Shown: positions 33,715-43,189, counted from the first letter of the stretch. The stretch: 64,000 nt of DNA from Flammeovirgaceae bacterium UBA2338 (GCA_002344795.1 DDUM01000022.1:1979-65978); one strand, 5' to 3'. Notes: generated from the letters alone by a model not told the origin. Numbers and translations are program-made.

Positions 33715-33722
33715 TTTCTTTG
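33715..33722 (+). promoter_or_regulatory. -7-like box TTTCTTTG before the glycosyltransferase, 4 nt from the start
   Basis: One mismatch from TAnnTTTG, with CAGC between it and GTG 33727, the same spacer as seen before rbfA. Confidence 0.45.
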
Positions 33723-33726
33723 CAGC

Positions 33727-34911
33727 GTGAAAGTTCTGGTTCTGCATCAACATTTTAAAACTCCATCAGTTGGAGGAGCCATCCGATCGTATTATTTGGC
33801 AAAAGCACTGGTGAACAGTGGGATGGAAGTAGTTGTCATTACTGGTCATGATCAAACCTACAAAAGGCAGAACGTGGAAGGCATCGAAGTTCATTTTCTG
33901 CATGTTCCTTATAACAACAGCTTTGGTTTTTTGAAGAGAAGCATCTCCTTCTTGAGATATGTTTTTAAGTCGGTGAAGAAGGCAGGTGAATTCAAAGACA
34001 TAAAATTATGTTATGCCATATCTGTGCCCTTGACCGTGGGGCTGGCCGCGAGATGGATAAAGAAGCGATATAAAATCCCATATATTTTTGAAGTGGGCGA
34101 CCTGTGGCCTGACGCTCCGGTGCAAATGGGGTTTGTGAATAATTACTTTTTTAAAAAGCTCCTTTATAAACTGGAGTACAATACCTATCAGGCGGCTAAA
34201 TCAATAGTAGCACTCTCACCGTCAATTCAATCGGCCATAGACAAGAAAATTCCTGGCAAAAGAGTAGACATGATCCCCAACATGGCAGATACCAATTTTT
34301 TTATTAAAACGGCCAGAGATCCCCGCCTGGAAGAAAAATATAAAGTGAAAGGAAAATTTGTGGTCTCCTACATAGGCGCAATTGGAGTGGCCAATGGGTT
34401 GGATCATGTTGTAACATGTGCACAAGCTTCACGCAAAACAGGCCTGCCCATTCAGTTTATCATTTGTGGCGAAGGGGCATTGAAGAATAGATTATTGAAG
34501 GAGGTCAAAAGATTGGAGTTGGAGAATTTATTGGTTCTTGATTTCACCAACCGTGACGGAGTAAGTGAGATATTGAATATTACTGATGCAGCCTTGATCA
34601 GTTATACGCCTGTACCCATTTTAGAAACGGGCTCTCCCAATAAATTTTTTGATGCATTGGCTGCAGGAAAATTGATTGTTGTCAATTTTGGTGGGTGGAT
34701 TAAAAATGAAATAGAAGAAAATAATTGTGGTATTTATGTAGACCCACACCAGCCAGCCGATTTAATAAAAAAACTGAAACCGTTTATTGGTGACAAGCTG
34801 TTGCTCGAAAACTATCAGTTCAACGCAAGGTCATTGGCCGAGAAAAAGTATTCCAGAGAAGAGTTGTCGGCAAATTTTTCCCGAATAATTGAGGAGGCCA
34901 TCCCAACGTAG
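33727..34911 (+). CDS. Family 4 glycosyltransferase
   Basis: GT-B sugar transferase of 394 residues from GTG 33727, used for cell-surface polysaccharide or glycolipid. Seen: VLHQHFKTPSVGGAIRSYYL at the amino end, the acceptor-side EVGDLWPDAPVQMGF, and the C-terminal GSPNKFFDALAAGKLIVVN, close to the WcaI/FemAB-neighbour group of GT4. No other polysaccharide gene is adjacent. A 6-codon upstream extension to 33709 is possible but lies before a promoter-like box. The stop is 4 bases from that of gldB, convergent. Confidence 0.9.
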   Translation: MKVLVLHQHFKTPSVGGAIRSYYLAKALVNSGMEVVVITGHDQTYKRQNVEGIEVHFLHVPYNNSFGFLKRSISFLRYVFKSVKKAGEFKDIKLCYAISVPLTVGLAARWIKKRYKIPYIFEVGDLWPDAPVQMGFVNNYFFKKLLYKLEYNTYQAAKSIVALSPSIQSAIDKKIPGKRVDMIPNMADTNFFIKTARDPRLEEKYKVKGKFVVSYIGAIGVANGLDHVVTCAQASRKTGLPIQFIICGEGALKNRLLKEVKRLELENLLVLDFTNRDGVSEILNITDAALISYTPVPILETGSPNKFFDALAAGKLIVVNFGGWIKNEIEENNCGIYVDPHQPADLIKKLKPFIGDKLLLENYQFNARSLAEKKYSREELSANFSRIIEEAIPT

Positions 34912-34915
34912 AACG

Positions 34916-35917
34916 TTACATCGGCCTGTACTTCGATGCTTTAAAAATTTCTCCTGCACTTGGGTTTTGCATGAGCTGGGGCAGGGTTATGCTTTCATTT
35001 TGGTCCATGTATTTCTTTACTACTTCCCATCCCACCCAGGTGGCTATTCTGCCCGGACACTTTTCGCCTACTTCCAAAGTCTTCGGCCTTTCTGCCACAT
35101 ATTTCTGTTTGATCAAATGGCTGGTAGAGTAAAAAACTTCGTCCTCCACCAATCTTTTCCAAATCAGATCGCTGTTTTCTCTAGAACCTTCGATCTCCTC
35201 TTTGGTATAGCCGATCAATATGCTGTCGGGCAGGCAAGGCAACATTTGTTTTGCGAAATAGTAAGTCTTGCCATAGCTGATCATGTCCGCCAGCACGGTG
35301 CGGTCTTCCAGGTTGGTTTTGTTGAATTGGTCATCAATACCATAGAGCAGCATGATGGAAGGGACGATGAAATTTTTCTGATACCTGCGAAGCATATAGT
35401 CGTACATGTTGGGTTTGTATCGTGCACCCGGACCCAGATAATAATCTAAACCAATAATGATGAGTGAATCGGATACGTAAATATCACTTTCTAAACCAGT
35501 AATAACGGTTTGTACTTTTGGTGGCTCGAAGTGGGGATAGTAATAGGTTAAATTAGTGAAGGCTTCGTTGAGTTCTTCTTTCAATTCACTCAAGTCGCCA
35601 AAGACCTGGTGGGTGTCAATTAACAAAGAATCGAAATAAGGGTTGTTGAACCGGCTATACAGTTCATTAATGAAAACGGAGTCGTCAGGATAGCCAGTCC
35701 TATTGAAAAAAACATCGCGTAACTCTGTGCGCCTTGAAAAAAAATCGACCAGTTCTTTTTTTGAGGAGAATTGAGTGACGGAATCTTGCAGCTGCTCCAC
35801 TTCCACAGTTACTTTTTTGCCTGAGGTGTCAGGAATGAAGGCGCATTTTTCTTCATACCCCGTTTTACATCCGGATAAAAACATTACAATAACCAAAAGA
35901 GTGAGCACAATTCGCAT
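34916..35917 (-). CDS. gldB: Gliding motility lipoprotein GldB
   Basis: 333-residue lipoprotein (signal peptide with MFLSGC lipobox). The body matches the GldB family known only from Bacteroidota, for example IVPSIMLLYGIDDQFNKT, DMISYGKTYYFAKQMLPCLP and WVGWEVVKKYMDQNESITLP. GldB is needed for gliding in Flavobacterium johnsoniae and also occurs in non-gliders, probably as part of the type IX secretion/gliding envelope machinery. No zinc-protease HExxH is visible. The ATG follows a TACTTTTG box by 4 bases. Confidence 0.93.
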   Translation of the reverse strand: MRIVLTLLVIVMFLSGCKTGYEEKCAFIPDTSGKKVTVEVEQLQDSVTQFSSKKELVDFFSRRTELRDVFFNRTGYPDDSVFINELYSRFNNPYFDSLLIDTHQVFGDLSELKEELNEAFTNLTYYYPHFEPPKVQTVITGLESDIYVSDSLIIIGLDYYLGPGARYKPNMYDYMLRRYQKNFIVPSIMLLYGIDDQFNKTNLEDRTVLADMISYGKTYYFAKQMLPCLPDSILIGYTKEEIEGSRENSDLIWKRLVEDEVFYSTSHLIKQKYVAERPKTLEVGEKCPGRIATWVGWEVVKKYMDQNESITLPQLMQNPSAGEIFKASKYRPM

Positions 35918-35921
35918 GGCG

Positions 35922-35929
35922 CAAAAGTA
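35922..35929 (-). promoter_or_regulatory. -7 promoter box TACTTTTG for gldB, 4 nt before the start codon
   Basis: Exact TAnnTTTG match; only CGCC separates it from the gldB ATG. Confidence 0.55.
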
Positions 35930-36041
35930 AGAGACAAGCTGATTAAATCCACCAGATTGTTAACGAAAGGTAAAGCAGTTGATTGTATGATAAGATTACA
36001 ATACATTAACCCCAAAAAGTCTTTGGACTAAACACAGGAGA

Positions 36042-37088
36042 ATGAAAGCACTGACGTTTCATGGAAAAGAAAAAATAGTATTTGAATCCATCGCTGATCC
36101 AGCAATACTGCAGCCGGGCGATGTGATTGTAAAGGTAAAACTGAGCTGTATTTGTGGCTCTGATCTTCACGTTTATTACGAACATGAAAAGGGATTGGAC
36201 CATGGTACGGCCATGGGACATGAATTTGTGGGAGAAATAGTGGAGGCAGGAAGTGAAGTAAAATTGTTCCGCATTGGCGATCAGGTGATGAGTCCTTTTA
36301 CCACCAATTGCGGACAGTGTTTTTATTGCCAAATAGGATTGACCTGCCGCTGCGAAAAAGGCCAACTGTACGGTTGGGTTGAGAAGGGAAAGGGTTTACA
36401 GGGAGGACAGGCAGAGTTGGTGAGGGTTCCCATGGCAGATGCTACTTTAGAAAAAATTCCTGAAGGGGTTTCATTGGAAGAAGGTTTGCTGCTGGGAGAT
36501 ATTCTATCCACTGGATTTTTCTGTGCGCACCAGGCAGAAATAAATCCAAGGGGAGTGCAGGCTGTGGTGGGTTGTGGCCCTGTGGGGATGATGACCATAG
36601 TAGGAGCCAAAGAATATGGAGCCACAAAATTATTTGCCATAGATGCTGTAGAGGAACGATTAAAAATAGCAGAAAGCTTTGGAGCCATCCCCATCAACTT
36701 TAAAAAGCAGAATCCATTGGAAGTGATTGTAGAACACAATCAGGGTCGTGGTGCGGATGCCGTTATGGAAGTAGTAGGCAATGGCAGTGCCGCCCGGCTG
36801 GCGTATGATATTCTGCGCCCGGGAGGGATAATCTCAACTGTGGGTGTATGCAATGATCAACACCTTGCCTTTTCACCCGTGGAGGCGTACAACAAAAATG
36901 TCACTTATAAAGTAGGCAGGTGTCCTGCAAGACATTTTATGGATAAGTTAATTCCTATGGTTCAGCAAAGGAAATATGACCTCACTTCTATCCTTACACA
37001 CCGCATGCCATTAAGTGCAGGATCGATTGGGTATGATGTCTTTGCCAACAAGAAAGACAATTGTATGAAGGTCGTGCTGGAGAGGTAG
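36042..37088 (+). CDS. Zinc-binding alcohol dehydrogenase (MDR family)
   Basis: 348-residue NAD(P)-dependent dehydrogenase. Catalytic zinc ligands: Cys in CICGSDLHVYY (about residue 38) and His-Glu in GHEFVGEIVEAG (about 62). The structural zinc loop has four cysteines (NCGQCFYCQIGLTCRC). The Rossmann fold shows AVVGCGPVGMMTIVGAKEYG. The layout resembles glutathione-independent formaldehyde or sorbitol-type dehydrogenases; the substrate is not known. The gene is alone on its strand; 150 bases with a MITE-like palindrome separate it from yceI. Confidence 0.92.
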   Translation: MKALTFHGKEKIVFESIADPAILQPGDVIVKVKLSCICGSDLHVYYEHEKGLDHGTAMGHEFVGEIVEAGSEVKLFRIGDQVMSPFTTNCGQCFYCQIGLTCRCEKGQLYGWVEKGKGLQGGQAELVRVPMADATLEKIPEGVSLEEGLLLGDILSTGFFCAHQAEINPRGVQAVVGCGPVGMMTIVGAKEYGATKLFAIDAVEERLKIAESFGAIPINFKKQNPLEVIVEHNQGRGADAVMEVVGNGSAARLAYDILRPGGIISTVGVCNDQHLAFSPVEAYNKNVTYKVGRCPARHFMDKLIPMVQQRKYDLTSILTHRMPLSAGSIGYDVFANKKDNCMKVVLER

Positions 37089-37093
37089 AAAAA

Positions 37094-37216
37094 GAGGCTG
37101 TCTCAAAAGTTAAGGAATGTCGTTTTTCTAAGCGAAAGCGAAGAATCCCCATGGTTTGAATTTACAATTAAGGGATGTTTCGCTCAGCAAAACGTGTCAC
37201 TTTTGAGGCAGCCCCC
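37094..37216. mobile_element. Degenerate MITE-like palindrome with GGCTGTCTCAAAAGT ends
   Basis: Left end GGCTGTCTCAAAAGT (37096-37110) and right end ACTTTTGAGGCAGCC (37199-37213) are inverted repeats with one mismatch. The inner arms also pair in part: GCGAAGAATCCC matches the inverse of GGGATGTTTCGC at 10 of 12 positions. It has no coding capacity. Similar ends occur on IS-derived elements and intergenic repeats of Bacteroidota, so this is probably a fossil non-autonomous element. It lies between two convergent genes and may now act as a bidirectional terminator. Confidence 0.6.
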
Positions 37217-37238
37217 ATTCTTTATAGTCAGCCCAAAA

Positions 37239-37823
37239 TTATTTCTTAGCCACTAGCTTTACCTCAACTTCAAACTCACCATCAATCATGGCGTTCTGGA
37301 TGGACCAGCCATACATCACTTCAAAGTCTGTCCTTTTCACTTTAAACTTAGCGGCTGCATCTACGGCATTTTTACTGATAGCATTAACTTCAGTGTCAAA
37401 AGTGATTTCTTTTGTAATTCCTCTAATGGTTAGATCAGCAACAGTGTGATAGGTGTTTCCTGATTTCTTTTCAGTCTTTTTGATCACCAGTTTAGCCTCA
37501 GGAAACTTAGCTACTCCAAAAAAGTCATCAGACTTAAGGTGACCTACCAGTTTGGCATTGTCAGTTTCCTTCTCCAAATCTTTATTGGAGAGTGTATTCA
37601 TGTCGATCACGAACTCACCACCGGTTATTTTTTCTCCGTCAGTGGATATACTTCCAGATTTTAAATTAATGAGGCCCCAGTGGGAATACGATTTGGCTAA
37701 GTGAAAGCCTGTCCACTTCAATTCACTTGCCCCAGTGTCTACGCTTAATTTTTCGTCAGGTGTAGTGAAGGACATTAAAAGTGTAGCCGTTAAGGCAAAC
37801 AACATCATAAATAATTTTCTCAT
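37239..37823 (-). CDS. YceI family lipid-binding periplasmic protein
   Basis: 194 residues with a signal peptide (MMLFALTATLLMSFTTP). The body is the ten-strand YceI lipocalin-like barrel, seen in the pattern TGASELKWTGFHLAKSYSHW, then GGEFVIDMNTLS, HLKSDDFFGVAKFPEAKLVI and DLTIRGITKEITFD. Members bind polyprenoid lipids and are found in the periplasm. No partner such as a cytochrome b561 is adjacent. Its 3' side meets the MITE-like element. Confidence 0.92.
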   Translation of the reverse strand: MRKLFMMLFALTATLLMSFTTPDEKLSVDTGASELKWTGFHLAKSYSHWGLINLKSGSISTDGEKITGGEFVIDMNTLSNKDLEKETDNAKLVGHLKSDDFFGVAKFPEAKLVIKKTEKKSGNTYHTVADLTIRGITKEITFDTEVNAISKNAVDAAAKFKVKRTDFEVMYGWSIQNAMIDGEFEVEVKLVAKK

Positions 37824-37940
37824 AAAATTCTCTTTTTTTATTTAGTTGTTTAAACACGTATTTAGGAAGCAATAGTTCAAATACCTGACTATTTTTTTCA
37901 GTTTTGCCTTCAATTGGAGAATAATTATGTGTTTTAGGCT

Positions 37941-37966
37941 AAAATCGAAGGGTTTTTTATTTCGAT
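37941..37966 (-). terminator. Weak terminator after the M14 peptidase gene
   Basis: On the minus strand ATCGAA and TTCGAT form a 6-bp stem around an 11-base A-rich loop, followed by TTTT, right after the stop codon at 37967. Confidence 0.35.
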
Positions 37967-40507
37967 CTACATCCCTCCCACAACAAACACGGCATTAGAA
38001 AACAACATTTTGCCGTTCTCCCAGAAGGAACGGAACAATGGGTTATCGACCAGGTAAATCACCTCACCTCTTCCCTTGTCTTCCACACCAAAGACCATCG
38101 TATTGCTAAGGGTCTGGTTGGCCTTATACCCGGCAAAGCCCATCAGTGGTTTTACGTTGCCTCTTAATGTGCCTACATTCCACCCATCCTGCATATAATC
38201 ATATCGCATTGAGGTGGTGCGCAAACTGTAGTAAGAGTCTCCCAAACCAAAACTAAGCGGGTGCGATGGATCCAATGTCACTTTATAGATCGCGCCAAAA
38301 ATGGAGTGGCTGAGTTGCTTTCTTTCAGCGGCATCGTATTGCACCAGTGTATTGTCCTTTTTGATTTGCTCATCCGCCTTTTCGGCAGCTTTTTTAGCTT
38401 CTTCACTGGCATACTTTTGCAAGCCAAATCCTTTTTTATCGGCAAATGAATTTAGTGCCTGGGCGGTCACAATTAACTTTCCCCCGGCAGAAACCCAATC
38501 TCCTATTTTGCCAAGAAGTTCCTCATCAAACATTCTATAATTGCCAGGAGGAACAATCAGCACATCGTATTTTTCCAATGAAATGGATTTGAAATAATCC
38601 GTGCCAATGATAGTGACAGGATAATTCAATTGTCTTTCGAAGAAGTGCCATGTCTCACCAAAGCTTAATGATGAAGTTTGATCACCACCCAGAAGCGCTA
38701 TTTTGGGCGCTTTCAGATATTTTACATCGCCTGAGCCAAAATCTTTTCCACTGTCCACAAAACCGGTGGTGGTGGTGTAGATTTTTCTTCCCATGTTTTT
38801 GGCAAGGGTTTGCAAGGCGTTGTCAAAATCGGCTTTGGATTCATTGTTTCTTCGGGTAACGATAAGTGTACCGGGATCAAAACTATTTCCTCCGACATTA
38901 AATCCTTTTTCTGAAGAACGTACCTTAAAATCATCCTTGAGCAGTGCAGCAAGGAACTTTACATCTTCTATGGCCTGGTATTTGAAAATGTAAGCATATG
39001 GCTTAGCGGCCACACTTGAATTTTCTACTTTCTTTTGCTCGTAAGGTTTGCTCACATTAATTCGTTCGTTTAATGCATAACCCTTCAATCCGTAAGCATA
39101 CATCAGATTCCATGCAGTGATATCATAAGTTATAGAATCATGGAGGTTCGATTGGGGCTCAAACAGAGTGGTAATAAACCTTCCTTTAGGTTGATAAATA
39201 TTAATGATCACATCGTCTGTGTTGACAGAGACAGTTTTGTTGGATTGGGTTTGGAAGTCAAATCCCTTAGTAGATTTTCCCGCAGAAGGATGTCCGTATT
39301 GAATGCGGTGTGTATCCATCCAGGCTGTTATGCGATTGACTTTGTCCGCATTGTTGTCCGCCTTTATCACATATGTTTTGTATGGAGAAGCAGGGTTGGA
39401 CATGTTTTCCTTAAAATACTTTTCAAACTCGGCAGTAACCCTGGCCGCATTCTGCGAAGTAATTTCTACAGTAGACAGTCCACTGGTGTAGTGGTGTGTA
39501 AGCCTGTCTTTCAATGTCAATGGATCCCCCTCTTTGGTTGTGATGGTCAATCCTCCAAAACCACCGCCCCCTTGCTCATAGGTCATACCTATTGCGCCAT
39601 TGAAAGTAGGATAAGTGTCTCCATAGCTTGGATAAAAGAGATCAAATCTTTCTTTTGTAAAATACAGCCAGCCCTGCTCATCAAAGTGTTTTGCATTGTT
39701 TCTTCCGATCATGGTTTCAAATTCCCGCTGCCACACAGAAATCACATCGTGCAATGGTTCTGCCGCAGGACTGAAGTAGTAGGGGCTGTTAAAACTTTGC
39801 TCGTGAAAGTCCACGTGAATATGAGGCATCCATTGGTTGTATAATTTTAATCTGGCTTGTGATTCAATTTGCGATTCCCATGCCCAATCTCTGTTCAAGT
39901 CAAACAAGTAGTGATTGGCCCTTCCACCGGGCCATGGCTCACGGTGTTCTTTGGCATCCGGACTGGGATCTGGAGGGTAATTTCCATATTGATTATAAAA
40001 GTTGGCGTAACGGTCACGGCCATCAGGGTTGATACAGGGGTCTATAATGACAACGGTGTTTTTCAGCCATTCCTGAGTTTTGGCATTTTCCGGGTTGGCC
40101 AAATCATACAGGGTTTTCATTGAAGCTTCCGTGGAGTTGGCTTCATTTCCGTGTACGTTATAACTCAGCCAAACCATGGCCACATTGGTTGAAGGAGTTC
40201 CTTGTTCAAGGCCGGTCCTCTTCAGGTTGTCGAGGCGAATCTGATCCAGATTTTTGAAATTTTCATCGGAGGCTATGACAGCTACAATCAACGGCCGATG
40301 TTCATAGGTTTCTCCGTATTGAATGAATTTGATATTGTTCGGTCTTGCCGCTGCCACTTGCTGAAAGTATTCCACTACTTTATGATGGCGGGTGAAGCGG
40401 TCTCCCAGCTCATAGCCGAGAAATTGTTCCGGGGTTTGGAGTTGTGTCTGCGCAAAGGCAGCAATAAATACAAGATTGAGTAGCAAGGATGAGAGGATCT
40501 TCTTCAT
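37967..40507 (-). CDS. M14-family zinc carboxypeptidase, secreted
   Basis: 846 residues with a signal peptide (LLLNLVFIAAFAQ). The M14 domain fills about residues 30-370: zinc ligands HGNE (SYNVHGNEANSTE) near residue 115 and a His in HIHVDFHEQSF, plus the DLNRDW substrate region and TYEQGGGG near the end of the domain, which may hold the catalytic Glu. The C-terminal half resembles a class I glutamine amidotransferase-like fold (DVLIVPPGNYRMFDEE) that may bind substrate. Such double-domain M14 proteins are common in Bacteroidota and digest external peptides. Confidence 0.9.
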   Translation of the reverse strand: MKKILSSLLLNLVFIAAFAQTQLQTPEQFLGYELGDRFTRHHKVVEYFQQVAAARPNNIKFIQYGETYEHRPLIVAVIASDENFKNLDQIRLDNLKRTGLEQGTPSTNVAMVWLSYNVHGNEANSTEASMKTLYDLANPENAKTQEWLKNTVVIIDPCINPDGRDRYANFYNQYGNYPPDPSPDAKEHREPWPGGRANHYLFDLNRDWAWESQIESQARLKLYNQWMPHIHVDFHEQSFNSPYYFSPAAEPLHDVISVWQREFETMIGRNNAKHFDEQGWLYFTKERFDLFYPSYGDTYPTFNGAIGMTYEQGGGGFGGLTITTKEGDPLTLKDRLTHHYTSGLSTVEITSQNAARVTAEFEKYFKENMSNPASPYKTYVIKADNNADKVNRITAWMDTHRIQYGHPSAGKSTKGFDFQTQSNKTVSVNTDDVIINIYQPKGRFITTLFEPQSNLHDSITYDITAWNLMYAYGLKGYALNERINVSKPYEQKKVENSSVAAKPYAYIFKYQAIEDVKFLAALLKDDFKVRSSEKGFNVGGNSFDPGTLIVTRRNNESKADFDNALQTLAKNMGRKIYTTTTGFVDSGKDFGSGDVKYLKAPKIALLGGDQTSSLSFGETWHFFERQLNYPVTIIGTDYFKSISLEKYDVLIVPPGNYRMFDEELLGKIGDWVSAGGKLIVTAQALNSFADKKGFGLQKYASEEAKKAAEKADEQIKKDNTLVQYDAAERKQLSHSIFGAIYKVTLDPSHPLSFGLGDSYYSLRTTSMRYDYMQDGWNVGTLRGNVKPLMGFAGYKANQTLSNTMVFGVEDKGRGEVIYLVDNPLFRSFWENGKMLFSNAVFVVGGM

Positions 40508-40584
40508 AAACAGAATTATTTGAAGTGGTAAATTAACAAAGACTTTTCACATCTCCCTGCTACTCTGTTCCGGATTGTGATTTT

Positions 40585-41106
40585 CTATTTCAAAAGGCGC
40601 TTAACTTGTGGCAAGTGGTGAGCGATGTGTTCTTTCATAAACTCCAGCGCCTGAATAATGTTGAGTTTTCCTACAGCCGGATGCTTAAAAATCATTCGTT
40701 TTGTTTGATCATCTCTTATTTCTTCCAATAAATTTTTCAATGCTTCTCGGCTAGCATTCCATTCTGCAATTAGTTCATCAAGGCTGGTATAGGTTATGGT
40801 GAATGCAACAACAGGCTGGGGTGCATTAAACTTAAGCGGCAGCCGTTGAGAAATTTTTAGAACAACCATCTTTAGCGTTTCTATCAAGCCAGAGTCTTTT
40901 GCCTGATCAATGCCCTGCATTTTTTTTCTTAAATACTGAACGGATAATTTCTCCGCAGACACCAGATGAGCCAGTATTTGGTGCAAAGACCATTTGTTAT
41001 TTCCAGGGCTTGTGTTAAACCGATCAGGAGTGTTTTTCACGCTGTCTAACAACTGGTGGCGTTGTGCTTCGAGGGAATTAAATAATTGATGGAGTCTTGT
41101 ATTCAC
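40585..41106 (-). CDS. DinB family protein
   Basis: 173 residues from GTG 41106 (a TTG seven codons upstream is an alternative; TATCTTG lies 4 bases before the GTG). Four-helix DinB/YfiT-like fold with a metal site: KWSLHQILAHLVSAEKL (His pair near residue 44) and FMKEHIAHHLPQVKRLL at the end (His near residues 164-168). Members include thiol transferases and DNA damage-induced proteins; the activity here is unknown. It stands alone, with 77 bases to the M14 gene. Confidence 0.85.
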   Translation of the reverse strand: MNTRLHQLFNSLEAQRHQLLDSVKNTPDRFNTSPGNNKWSLHQILAHLVSAEKLSVQYLRKKMQGIDQAKDSGLIETLKMVVLKISQRLPLKFNAPQPVVAFTITYTSLDELIAEWNASREALKNLLEEIRDDQTKRMIFKHPAVGKLNIIQALEFMKEHIAHHLPQVKRLLK

Positions 41107-41209
41107 ACTACAAGATATTGAATTCAATAACAGTTAAAGAAATCAATTTGATAGGATGAAAAGGTTTACTTATCTTCATTTAACATAAACCAACCCAAAC
41201 TTCAAATTC

Positions 41210-41593
41210 ATGGAAAATTATGATCCGTACAGTGGAGGTATAATGGCCGCAATGGGAGCATTTGCCTTTATTTATTTTGTTATTTTAGTTATAATAGTTG
41301 CTGGTCTGTGGAAGGTATTTGAGAAAGCGGGGAAGCCAGGCTGGGCAGCCATTATTCCTATTTATAATATAATTATTCTCTTAGAAATTGTGGGCAAGCC
41401 TACATGGTGGATTATTCTGATGTTAATTCCATTTGTCAACTTCATCATTGCAATCATTCTCTACCATCAGTTGTCTCTGTCCTTTGGACAAGGAGTGGGA
41501 ATGACCATTATGTTGATCTTGTTACCATTTGTGGCACTCCCTATCTTAGGATTTGGAAGTGCGAAATACAGCGGCCCACCGGCCGCGGCTTAG
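41210..41593 (+). CDS. DUF5684 small membrane protein
   Basis: 127 residues with three helices (about 15-37, 45-60 and 64-116). KVFEKAGKPGWAAIIPIYN followed by GKPTWWIILMLIPFVN is the DUF5684 signature, found in many bacteria before or beside signal peptidases. No peptidase gene is adjacent here. Function unknown. It ends in a bidirectional terminator shared with the convergent TPR gene. Confidence 0.85.
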   Translation: MENYDPYSGGIMAAMGAFAFIYFVILVIIVAGLWKVFEKAGKPGWAAIIPIYNIIILLEIVGKPTWWIILMLIPFVNFIIAIILYHQLSLSFGQGVGMTIMLILLPFVALPILGFGSAKYSGPPAAA

Positions 41594-41611
41594 TAGTTTT
41601 ACTAATGGTGT

Positions 41612-41647
41612 AAAACCCGGTTTTTTCTTATGAAGAGATCGGGTTTT
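41612..41647. terminator. Bidirectional intrinsic terminator between convergent genes
   Basis: AAAACCCG and CGGGTTTT pair with an inner TCTT/AAGA stem, flanked by T-runs on both strands. It lies between the DUF5684 gene (+) and the TPR gene (-), and its right arm touches the TPR stop codon. Confidence 0.75.
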
Positions 41648-42759
41648 TATTTGCAGTTTTTTCTAATGGCACCCTTTGCGTCAGGTGATCCTAACTCCTC
41701 AGCTCTTTTCAAGTCAAGACAACCATCGTAGTTATTGTTCATAAGAAGTTTGATCATTCCACGCTGGTAGTAGGTCTCAGGGTCACTTGGGTATAGTTCT
41801 ATCGAGGCAGTGTAATCGTCCACTGCTCCTGCGTATTCTTCTTTTTCCGTTCTGCTGAGTGCGCGATTGTCGTAGTATGTAGGGTTGGTCGGATCTAATT
41901 CCAAAGCACTTGTATAGTCAGCAATGGCACCATCGTAATCTTCGGTGGCATATTTGAGCACACCCCGCAGATTGTAGGTTTCAGGGTCTTCATCGTCCAA
42001 TTCAATGGCTTTGTTGTAGTCCTCCAAAGCTCCTTTTACATCTTCCACGGCACTTTTTGCCAGGGCGCGGTTTTCGTATTGAAGCGGATCATTTGGATTT
42101 AATTTGATGGCCATGTCATAGTCCTTGATGGCTTTATCAAAAACATCTGTATTGTAATAGGCAACTCCCCTATAATTGTAAAGCGAGGCATCATCTTTAT
42201 CCAGTTCGATGGCTTTGGTATAATCGTCAATGGCACTTACAAATTCACCCAACTCAGATTTTACCACACCCCGGTTGAAGTATTTATCGTCATCTTGTGG
42301 TCCAAGCTCTAATGCTTTTGAAAAATCGAAATAAGCATCCTGTAGTTCATCAATGTTATACCTGGCAAAGCCTCTGTTAGTGTATGCATCTGCATATTTG
42401 GGATTGAAGGTGATGGCTTTGTTAAGGTCTTCAATGGCATCGTAATCATCCCCCAGCGCTATTTTGGATTCACCTCTGAAGTTGAGCGCCTCTGCATAAG
42501 TAGAGTCAATTTCCAAGGCAAAGGTGAAATCTGCAATGGCACCATAAAAATCCTCAAGACCCATTCTGGCCTGACCTCTCATCGATAGTGCAGCTTTATC
42601 TTTGGGGTTGGCATCTATTAACTTCGACAGGGCTGATTTGGCACCATTAAAGTCTTTTGCTTCAAGCTTTTTCCGAGCATTGTCCAGAGCAGCATTACTG
42701 GACTGCGAAAAGCAGGCTAATGAACCAATACAAAACAGGGCAGTCGCGATTAATCTCAT
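41647..42759 (-). CDS. Exported TPR-repeat protein
   Basis: 370 residues from ATG 42759 (a TTG six codons upstream is an alternative). A signal peptide (LIATALFCIGSLACFSQ) is followed by about ten tetratricopeptide repeats, each of 34 residues, seen in the recurring pattern G-A-I-x-D-Y-x-x-A-I-E-L-D-P-x-x-A-x-x-Y. The repeats are unusually regular and rich in acidic residues, probably making a protein-binding solenoid in the periplasm or outer membrane. Partners unknown. Confidence 0.88.
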   Translation of the reverse strand: MRLIATALFCIGSLACFSQSSNAALDNARKKLEAKDFNGAKSALSKLIDANPKDKAALSMRGQARMGLEDFYGAIADFTFALEIDSTYAEALNFRGESKIALGDDYDAIEDLNKAITFNPKYADAYTNRGFARYNIDELQDAYFDFSKALELGPQDDDKYFNRGVVKSELGEFVSAIDDYTKAIELDKDDASLYNYRGVAYYNTDVFDKAIKDYDMAIKLNPNDPLQYENRALAKSAVEDVKGALEDYNKAIELDDEDPETYNLRGVLKYATEDYDGAIADYTSALELDPTNPTYYDNRALSRTEKEEYAGAVDDYTASIELYPSDPETYYQRGMIKLLMNNNYDGCLDLKRAEELGSPDAKGAIRKNCK

Positions 42760-42851
42760 TGTCAAATCAGGAATCAATATTTTATTTGAAGGGACAAGTT
42801 AAAAAGAAAAGCGCACTTGGCAGGTGGCAGATTACCTATGATTAACTCTTC

Positions 42852-43070
42852 TTAATTTGTGAGGGCACCCACTGAAGACTCAATGCCCACCCATGTATGG
42901 CGTTGGTGCTGCCTGTTCCAGACCCAGTGACTTTTGACCCAAACGGTTTTATGACAGGGCTCGGGTTTTATTATTACCCTCTGTTTTCTGACTTGCGCTT
43001 CCGCGTCAAGGCTCCACATCGAAAGGATCAACAGGGTCAGAAAGATTAAAAATGAGATGAGCTTCTTCAT
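42852..43070 (-). CDS. Small secreted W-rich protein, WXXGXW-like
   Basis: 72 residues with a signal peptide (FLIFLTLLILSMWSLDAEA). The mature part carries HKTVWVKSHWVWNRQHQRHT, which resembles the W-x-x-G-x-W motif of small exported repeat proteins with the glycine replaced. Function unknown. The short length and clear signal support a real gene, though no homologue can be named with certainty. Confidence 0.6.
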   Translation of the reverse strand: MKKLISFLIFLTLLILSMWSLDAEAQVRKQRVIIKPEPCHKTVWVKSHWVWNRQHQRHTWVGIESSVGALTN

Positions 43071-43189
43071 TTCTCATTATTTATTCTTTTGACCCCTCGG
43101 TTCGCCACCGATTTAACCGGGGCTTTAGAATCTTATAAAAATTCATTAAATTAATGTTTAAACAAATAATTAAATCCAATGAAATCCCA

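Noticed and set aside
39140..39844. Gene on the plus strand (234 codons) within the M14 region
   Set aside because: It is fully antisense to the M14 peptidase, which has clear catalytic motifs; no recognisable product.
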